Origin: Helicostylum pulchrum
Lineage: Eukaryota; Mucoromycota; Mucoromycetes; Mucorales; Mucoraceae
DNA length: 64,000 bases
Direction: 5' to 3'
NCBI GenBank assembly: GCA_025677825.1
Contig: JAIXMO010000005.1
Coordinates: 920,126 to 984,125, forward strand
The stretch's first letter is position 1, and each line of letters begins with the position of its first letter. A program made the position numbers and the translations under genes. Below the pieces are notes generated by a model. It saw only the letters and a program-made list of their open reading frames with translations, ran no database searches and was not told the origin of the DNA. Of this stretch, positions 57,077 to 64,000 are shown piece by piece.

Positions 57077-58706
57077 TGTTAGAAAGAAATATTATTTTCT
57101 AGGAGAATAGGTTGGAGAAGAACATATCTTTACTATTGTTTTAAACCTATTTATACTAAAATAAATTCTAGTTTACCGTGGTATTATGAGGATCAATAAA
57201 GAAACTTAAATCAGATCATGAAACTGATAAGGTATGCACTAAACAGTGCCTTTCAAAGTATTGCTTTTCAACCAATCAGTGGCAAAAATTTCTAGTAAAA
57301 AAGTCACACATATATCCCTCTCAAGATATTGCAAGACTTTAGACGGTTAAAGGTTTTTTAGATTGCCCAAAAAACAAGGTGCTCATGTTGTGGTACTAGC
57401 AGAGAGAGGTACAAAACATATGTTAAAACTGTAAAAAAAAGGGGGGGGGGGGCTTCTTAATGAGTAAAAGACTTTGTGTTTAATAGCTGTAAAAGAGGGC
57501 GTTCTTTCTTTGCAGTAACATGGTTCCTTAACTATCTCATGTTATTACATAGAAACTTGTTTTTGTCCATCAGAAACACAGGACCCCAAACTGTAGTTCA
57601 AAAATTTACCAAATCTGTGGAAATTTTTCCTTTTCAGTAACTTAAAGTCAGGTTACTAGTTCCCAAATACTTCGTAGCATCTCATATATCATAATTATAC
57701 TTTTTTAGTATAATGATATATCATTGCTAGAAAAACTACGTATTTCTTTTTATATATTACAGAATCGAGAATATATATAGAGATTCTATTTATACTCTAA
57801 ATCATATCTTGTCTTTTTTTTGGGTTAGTTTTTCGTAAATACCACATGTTAAAAGATTCGATTATATACAGTAGTACATTTAAAAATTTATTGCCCATAT
57901 TGAATCTATAAAAGTACGAAGGATACACATATTTTGTTTTCTACTCTTATGTTTTTGGGTGTACAGAGAATTGAAAAATTCTTGAGGTAGCACATCTTTC
58001 ATGATTATAGTTTTGACATGTCCAGTAATTGAAATAGCGAAAACCGATCGGGTTAACTTTAGTTGCTTGGTGATTGCAATACAATAATATCGGTTAATAC
58101 AAAGTAAAAGGTATTTTGCTCCTTAGGTGATGCTCTTTCATAATCCTTCTTCTTTTTTTTAATTGAGCGTGTGAGGGATTTTCCTCTCATATATCTACTG
58201 AATGTAGATACCTACTATGTACTAAAAAAAAAAGGCACTAGAGGTTTTTTGTTTGGGCATATTATACGTTTATACACGTATATATTAGCTACCGAAAAAA
58301 GAGAGAAAAAAGCGTAATATATGCTAGATGAAGCCCGTACATAAAATACATCTTTGCTAAATGGTAAGGTGTCACTTAAGAGAATTGAGCCACACATTCC
58401 TCAGAAGGCTTTTTAGTTTAAGCGTTTGATTGGCCCAAACAACCTTGATAAAAATTTTCATCTTATAGCTTATTTTTAGTATTGTCATAAAGAGACGACT
58501 CAGTTTACATTAAACTATAGCGATACTTCATCAAATGAAAAGGAAACACAATATACTGTGGATAATAATACTTGTTTTAATAAAAATAGTAAAAAAAAAA
58601 AAATTGACGGAAAGAAAAATTGCAAAGGAAATTTATCCTTTTCGTATATGTATTAATAAAAAAAATTGGCGAGTAAAGCTATACATGAAAAAGAGCATGT
58701 ATTGAT
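57077..58706. other. Intergenic region
   Basis: 1.6 kb without a supported gene. It includes a run of 12 G after 8 A (about 57433-57452) and an imperfect inverted repeat (about 57684-57721, ATATATCAT...ATGATATAT). ORFs are short and AT-biased. Confidence 0.45.
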
Positions 58707-59288
58707 TTACTCGTCACCATCACCGAGAAGGGCAAAGGGGTTGACTATAGCAATAAATAGGTTAATCATTGACCAGACAAAAAAAAAAGATATATAAAAA
58801 TGAATACTTACAGGTCTTCTTCTCCTTCTCTTTTTCCTTCTTTCTGTCCTTAGTCTTACGGAAAGACATGACAACATCACTCTGGTTGGGAGTTCTAGTA
58901 ACACCAGGGACAAAGGCCATCTTTACAGGAGGGAGCTTGGCGAACTGACTACCAGCCAAAGCTAAAAGGGTATTGCGGTCGTAGTTGACACGATTACCTA
59001 AAAGAAAAAACGTTTTTCTTTTTGTTAACAATCGACAACTCTTTTTTTTTCTTTTTCTTTCTTTTAGTCGTTTATTCTACCGGATCTAGCGAAAATAACA
59101 AAAGCGATTTAACAAATGCTTTAATTCAAATAATAACAAGTTATTAGACAAAGCATTGTCATGTAAAATAGCAAAAAGTCATTTTTTTTGACAGTTAAAT
59201 ATTTGTTGTTTTCGACTAGAATCTATAAGAATAACACATAAAAAAAAAGAGAGAGAGGAATATTGCAATCACCTTGTTCCAAAGCCAT
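58707..59288 (-). CDS. 79-residue protein with eIF4E-binding-like motif
   Basis: Three exons (59288-59273, 58997-58812, 58744-58707) give 79 residues. The order is MALEQ, NRVNYDRNTLLALAGSQF, a Lys-rich stretch (RKTKDRKKEKEKEKK) and an acidic end NPFALLGDGDE. YDRNTLL fits the Y-x4-L-(hydrophobic) consensus used by 4E-BP and related proteins to hold the cap-binding factor eIF4E, and the following FAKLPP adds to that. NPFALLGD also recalls the N-terminal motif of Stm1/SERBP1 ribosome clamps. The codon use of the middle exon (AAG, GGT, GTC, CTC) resembles RPL15, suggesting high expression. The role is inferred from short motifs. Confidence 0.7.
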
Positions 59289-59544
59289 GATCAAGATCTT
59301 TTAAATTGTAAGGGCAACAAAATGAACAAGACAGTCTATCTGAAAAAAATTTGATTTTGTGAAAAGAAAAAAAAACCTGTGGGCCAATCAAACTGTTTGG
59401 TTTTTTTTCGTCGGAAACATTCAAGCTTTGTAAATAAATAAATGATGGTTTTATTTCAAGTTTAACTGTAGTCTTCTGTGATACTTTAGGTGTGGTATTA
59501 TTTATATAAAAAAAGGTTTTATTAAAAAAAAAATATTTTATTCA
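59289..59544. other. Spacer
   Basis: 256 bp between two same-strand genes; short T/A runs only. Confidence 0.4.
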
Positions 59545-60755
59545 TTAAAACTTGGCTTGGTCTTTTAAAAAATCTACAATCATGTTCATAGAAGTGCGGT
59601 ACTGTGGAGTTTCAGGAACAGGCATACTCATATAAGAGTGGATAGTACCGAGTACTCTCATCCCTACAGTGTAAACATCTGCTGCAATAAGTTTTGAAGT
59701 GTACGCTTCACCTTCGTCGCGAAGAATATCGCATTCACAGGTTAAAATTAAAGCAGGTGGCAATCCTTTAAGTTGGTCGACAGTAGCTAGTACGGGAGTA
59801 ATATATACATTTTTTGTTTTATCAATAGAGGATGGAATATACGCAGAAGCGCAGAGTTCTGCTTCTTTTAAGGAGAGGTAACAATCACCATTACCGTAAA
59901 TTCTGTATGAAGCGTAATTTTCAGTATCGGCAGCGACAGCTGGATACATTAAAATTTGAGCTTTTATTATGTTTCCCATACCACGATCCTTAGCCATCAC
60001 TATACCAATTAATCAATTAATCAGAAACTTTTTTTTTTTTTTTTTTTTTTGGTTTGTGTGCTTTTTATAACTTACTTGAAACAACTGTAGCCATATTTCC
60101 ACCTGCAGAATCACCTACAATAGCGATCTGATCCTGGTTCACGTTGATAGAGTGTCCGTGCTCCGAGACCCAACATAGCGCTGCATATACCTGTTCGTTG
60201 GCTACAGGGAATTTGAATTCAGGACTTAAGCCATATTCTACCAACATTACCGCAGCATGAGATCCAATACACAACTAAATAATTAAGTGTTATTTTTTAG
60301 CGTATTTTCTTTTTTAAAAAAAAAATTACTTACGTCCGTTGCTAATTTAGCGTGTGTAATGGAACTACCAAGAACCCATCCACCACCGTGACTATGAAAA
60401 AATCAGTTCTAAAAAATCACATACATGCATAAAAAATTACAAAAATACTTTACCATAGGATAATTATAGGTAGTACCTTGTTTTCGGAACCAAGTGGTCT
60501 AAAAACAGTTGTAATAATTTTGACATTTTTGGGTCCACCGAAAACCTCTTGCTTAGTACGTAAAGTTTCAGGTATAGGGAATTCGAGAGCAAACTCATCA
60601 GCAGCAGCACGAATTCCAATTATAGCTTCATACTCTGACTCCGGAGTTGATACAGCACTCGCTTTCAAGTGCATGAGAGCGAGTTTCTTTTGGTGCTCCT
60701 GGCATATTTCTTTGTATAAGGGATGGATAGGATATACGCTTATCAATGTGTCCAT
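59545..60755 (-). CDS. Alpha/beta-hydrolase esterase, HSL family
   Basis: Four exons (60755-60454, 60391-60334, 60274-60076, 59999-59545) give 337 residues. The oxyanion motif is HGGGWVLGS, the nucleophile sits in IVGDSAGGNMA, the Asp in ECDILRDEGE and the His in GTIHSYM. This set defines the hormone-sensitive-lipase (type IV) esterases, intracellular hydrolases of short acyl esters. No signal peptide. The substrate is unknown. Same-strand neighbours appear unrelated. Confidence 0.92.
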
Positions 60756-61083
60756 TTTTATCTTTTTTTTGATCCAAGAAAAGAAGAAAAGAATAAAAAG
60801 GATTCTGTAAAAGATTTAGTTTGGACTAAAAAGGTGAATTAATTTTCCCGAAAGCTTAAAGAGACGTCATTTCTTACTCTCTGAGAGTCTTTTCTTTTTA
60901 TAGATATTCTAGCTAAATCAGATAGTCATAGCTATTTATTTATTTCGGCTCTTGCTAAAAGTCTCCATGCACTATCTCAATGTTTAACCAATCAGAAGAT
61001 TTACGTCACGCCATTTGCACGTGTTTTTTCAAAAAAATTATATTTTATATAAATTTAAATAAAAAACGTCAAAAAGAGCAGAA
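60756..61083. other. Spacer with CACGTG box
   Basis: Divergent region between the esterase gene and tRNA-Ile; CACGTG at 61018-61023. No gene seen. Confidence 0.4.
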
Positions 61084-61157
61084 GCTCGCTTAGCTCAGTT
61101 GGTTAGAGCGTGGTGCTAATAACGCCAAGGTCAACAGTTCGACCCTGTTAGTGAGCA
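61084..61157 (+). tRNA. tRNA-Ile (AAT)
   Basis: GCTCGCT pairs with AGTGAGC (acceptor stem). The anticodon arm TGGTG-CTAATAA-CGCCA gives AAT. The D arm TAGCTCAGTTGGTTAGAGC and T arm with GTTCGACCC are standard A and B boxes. 74 nt, no intron. Confidence 0.95.
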
Positions 61158-62090
61158 ATTATATCTTATTTTTATATTTTTTCCTCTTTAAAGTGTATGT
61201 AGTCGGTATGTGTTACATCAACTTTGAGTAATATGTCTGTATACTTTTGTTTGTCTTTGCAAAGTTTACGGAAATCGAAAGAAAACTGTTATATTGTTAG
61301 TCAATAGATAGTGTGGTAAAGTGCAATAAAAGGATAATAAGGTATTAGTAAGAAAAGTGAGCACCAGTTCCTGTTTTATAAGTAGAACGACTTAAGAGAT
61401 AAAAGTAAAAAGTACAATGGAAAGTAGGATCCAAGGGAATTCAGGAACAAAATAAACAAAGGTCTTTTATAAGTTAAGAGAAGTATAAGATTAAATTGTT
61501 TACAAAAAGTGAATTACATTTTTATTATCAAAAAGAAGGTAATATTTTTATATTTTTATATTTTTAGTTTTGGTTATTATTTTGATAAGAGCTTCAGGCT
61601 TGATGATTTTATATTTTTTGGACTTGATCCACAATTATTTTTCAAATTTGGTTCTTCGCGGAACAATATTTTGATATAATTCAAGACTATGTTAATTGAA
61701 ATTCAGTGCATTAAAGTAGAAAATGGGTTAGTAGTATGTAAGATGAGCGTCGATTTCTGTTTTATATGTAGATGGAACGGCTTCATTAAAAAAAAACAGT
61801 AAGTAGAAAGCGTTTCCCAACGGAATTCAAGTACAAACTAGAGAATAGTTAAATAAACATCTATAGAGTTAAAGAAAAGTATAGATTAAATTGTAAGTAA
61901 ACAAAAACTATTGCAGATATTTATATACTTTAGATTTTTAGACAAATTGCAGTTAATTTTTAAAGAAAAAAAAGTTGTAACAAAGAGGACCTTCTTACAA
62001 ATAACATCTTTAATTGATGCTTGAAAGGTTTTTTTTAAGTCTAATTTTATTTTTTTATTTGATAAAAAAAAAGAGATTTATATTTCTAAT
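61158..62090. repeat. Diverged tandem duplication in non-coding DNA
   Basis: About 61330-61515 and 61720-61905 align, sharing GTTTTATA(A/T)GTAGA, GGAATTCA, AAATAAACA, AGTATA..ATTAAATTGT in the same order at about 385-bp spacing. No gene is visible in either unit. The block sits between tRNA-Ile and the WD40 gene. Confidence 0.55.
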
Positions 62091-63260
62091 TTAAACTTGT
62101 CCTTGCCAAGCACTTAGTCTTCCGTCTTCACCACCTGTCAAAATACTTTGAGTTGCATGATTCCAATAAAGAGAGCGTACAACATCAGTGTGTCCTCCTT
62201 GCAATTGTTGGCAATGTTGCAATTGTCCAACATTTACATGGAAGAAATCAACAGTACCACTAATCATCACAATGATTAAAAAAAAACATAACTTAAAAAT
62301 TATATATTCACTTACGTATTACTTCCAGTAATTAAATAGAACCGTTGAGAAATTGGATCATAATTACAATCAATTGCATAATTAACTTGTGTTAAACCGA
62401 TATTTCTAATATCTCCATAATCACAAATAGTATCTCCTTCAAGTGTATGGAGAGAGAATGTTTCAATATGCGTCATGCAATAAAGATACTCAGAATTAGG
62501 TCCAAAATATCCTGCCTTATTAACAGATGATCCAGAATTGACAGCTGAAATCATTTCCTCTTCCTCGTCAAATTTAGTTACTTCATAATTATTTACCATT
62601 CCATCTGTCGAACAAGACAAAAATTGACCTGGTGTTGTAGGATGACATTGGATCTATGATATATTAATTTTTTACATGCCATTAAATTGGATATATAATA
62701 TATTACCTCGGTAACATCATCTCCATGAGATTCAGTAAATTTGGAAAGTAAGTTTGTATTACGAGTGTCATAAAACGCGAGATCAGCAGAAAAATCACTA
62801 GAGGAAAATTCTGTACCCACAATAGCCATAGTATCATTACAGTTGATATCGAAAGCTGTCAAATTCTTATTGTCTAAATAAATAGTATGTCAATAGTGTT
62901 GTCAATACAGATATATAACACACACTTACACTTAAAGGTTTGTACAGGTCCTGTAGAACCAGCAGTACGTAAATCCCAACGCTTTAGAGTTTTATCTTCA
63001 CTTGCAGTAAAGAGAAACTGGTCACTTTTAAGCTTCATTTTTGAGATTTTACTGTCATGTGCAGGAATGGTATACGACAGTTGTAAAGTACCGAGATCAT
63101 AAAGACGAACGAAATTGTCAGAAGCCGAAGTAATAGCATATTGGCTATTGGCTGTCACGTCAAAAACGTAATCGTTTATATAACCAAGATCTATTCCTTT
63201 TACTAGCTGGAAAGGAGGAAGGATGTCAGTGCAAGTTTGAATGTCAATAGCTGTCGACAT
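62091..63260 (-). CDS. WD40-repeat protein, WDR89-like
   Basis: Four exons (63260-62930, 62873-62707, 62653-62316, 62259-62091) give 334 residues. WD40 blades are visible: YAITSASDNFVRLYDLG, LFTASEDKTLKRWDLR, IVGTEFSSSDFSADLAFYDTR, FLSCSTDGMVNNYEVT and the last SILTGGEDGRLSAWQG. The acidic EEEEMISAVNSGSSVNKAGY insertion before the later blades is the kind seen in WDR89-type proteins. WD40 domains are protein-interaction platforms; no specific role can be given. The gene has introns of 50-60 nt and no defects. Confidence 0.88.
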
Positions 63261-63842
63261 GGTAAAGTAGTTGAAGAAGGTTTAAAAAGTAAAACTGTAT
63301 TTTTTCACTTTTTTTTTTTTTTAGCTATCGGTGAGTAAAATATAGCCAATGGGTACGCTTGCTATTCGTATATTGGATATACACACCCCAATAATTGCAA
63401 AGTTGTGTTGTTTACAGTGTTTAAAAACCCAAACATTTTCTTACATTCCGTAAGGACCTTGCTTACGGGGATATTTGTTACGTGTAATTACGATAATGAT
63501 ATGAGCAACCAATCGTTCAAAACTTAAAAGTTAGATAAAATCAGATAAACAATGGGATAATGAACTTTAAAAAAAGAAAAAGTATGCCTAGTAAATCCTC
63601 AATCCTGTGATACTTGTTAAATCTTTAGATATTAGATTAAAAGTAAAATATAATAGTACCGCTGTAAAGAACCTCCTTACAGGGAGCTACTTCTACAACA
63701 CTTTGACAGATGATGATAAAAAGATGAGTTTAAATAAAGCGGATTAACATTTATACCCTTTTGTACCTAATCCAAGGCCCTTCAATTTATAAACAAAAGA
63801 ATAGTTTTTTTCTCTCTCTATTTTTTTTTTTGGTCAGTAAAC
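63261..63842. other. Divergent promoter region
   Basis: 582 bp between the WD40 gene and the gene starting at 63843. Two related short motifs, CTTGCTTACGGGG (63460) and CCTCCTTACAGGG (63671), each follow AAGGACC or AAGAACC, suggesting a small internal duplication. No gene seen. Confidence 0.4.
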
Positions 63843-64000
63843 ATGTTGCGATCTTCACCTCGTCTACATGGTTTAATCTCGAAAAGAAATCATGTATTGA
63901 AAAGTACATATTTCCCTATTACTTATAAAACACCTACTACCTCTACAGCCAATATTATTATCTCTCCTTATTACTCAACACAGGCTACACCTACACCTAC
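63843..64000 (+). CDS. N-terminus of a probable mitochondrial protein (runs off the window)
   Basis: The ATG at 63843 opens a frame that continues to the window end (52 residues). The start MLRSSPRLHGLISKRNHVLK is Arg/Lys/Ser-rich with no acidic residue, as in a mitochondrial presequence; a Ser/Thr-rich stretch follows (TPTTSTANI, STQATPTPT). The mature domain lies outside the window. The T-rich leader just before the ATG resembles those of other genes here. Confidence 0.6.
   Translation, partial: MLRSSPRLHGLISKRNHVLKSTYFPITYKTPTTSTANIIISPYYSTQATPTP

Overview
The window is nuclear DNA of a filamentous fungus. AT-rich intergenic DNA, dense 50-80 nt introns (GT...AG, often with long T and A tracts) and the protein types point to an early-diverging, Mucorales-type genome (Mucoromycota). 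The genus cannot be fixed from the sequence alone. Most genes are split, so I rebuilt exons by hand; each multi-exon model below keeps frame across its junctions unless noted.

Layout. 1-1373: 3' part of a repeated gene of unknown function. 1357-2134 (-): OPA3-like protein. 2439-4547 (+): amidophosphoribosyltransferase (de novo purines), sharing a 304-bp divergent promoter with OPA3. 5145-6004 (+): ribosomal protein L15. 6094-6409 (-): small coiled-coil protein. 8646-12094 (+): LIM/C1/RhoGAP protein. 13592-15226 (+): M20 amidohydrolase. 15440-17628 (+): Ser-rich unknown with a CUE-like end. 17.6-20.6 kb: repeat-rich, with a broken F-box/LRR piece, an inverted and internally deleted second copy of the 1-1373 repeat, and a 14-bp tandem repeat. 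20671-21759 (-): GTP cyclohydrolase I. 21.8-24.5 kb: microsatellite and decayed mobile DNA with a PD-(D/E)XK nuclease-like relic. 24624-25574 (+): short F-box-type/LRR protein. 25741-26203 (-): LYR subunit of complex I. 26549-29930 (+): RhoGEF. 30105-31985 (-): caleosin with a long tail. 32778-33599 (-): secreted Ser/Thr-rich repeat protein. 35156-36381 (-): membrane protein. tRNA-Val(AAC) at 37.7 kb. 38030-39689 (-): MetX/CysA-type O-acetyltransferase. 40021-44313 (-): tripeptidyl-peptidase II. 44428-46192 (-): CCDC6-like coiled coil. 46301-48727 (+): unknown gene whose first intron holds a decayed TnpB/Fanzor-like element and whose end runs into a 61-bp TA-flanked palindrome. 48848-50803 (+): F-box/LRR protein. 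50853-55370 (-): two tandem AMP-forming acyl-CoA ligases of identical gene structure. 55746-57076 (-): ZIP metal transporter. 58707-59288 (-): 79-aa protein with an eIF4E-binding-like motif. 59545-60755 (-): HSL-type esterase. tRNA-Ile(AAT) at 61.1 kb. 62091-63260 (-): WDR89-like WD40 protein. 63843-64000 (+): start of a probable mitochondrial protein.

Most genes are unlinked housekeeping functions. Local patterns are a RhoGAP and a RhoGEF in one window, F-box/LRR genes beside mobile-element debris, and a tandem ligase pair. The most unusual material is the mobile debris: (i) a two-copy inverted repeat whose edge gives two unrelated reading frames the same C-terminal residues and stop codon, (ii) a TnpB/Fanzor-like relic inside a host intron, and (iii) a roughly 210-230 bp leader shared by that relic and the PD-(D/E)XK relic 24 kb away.
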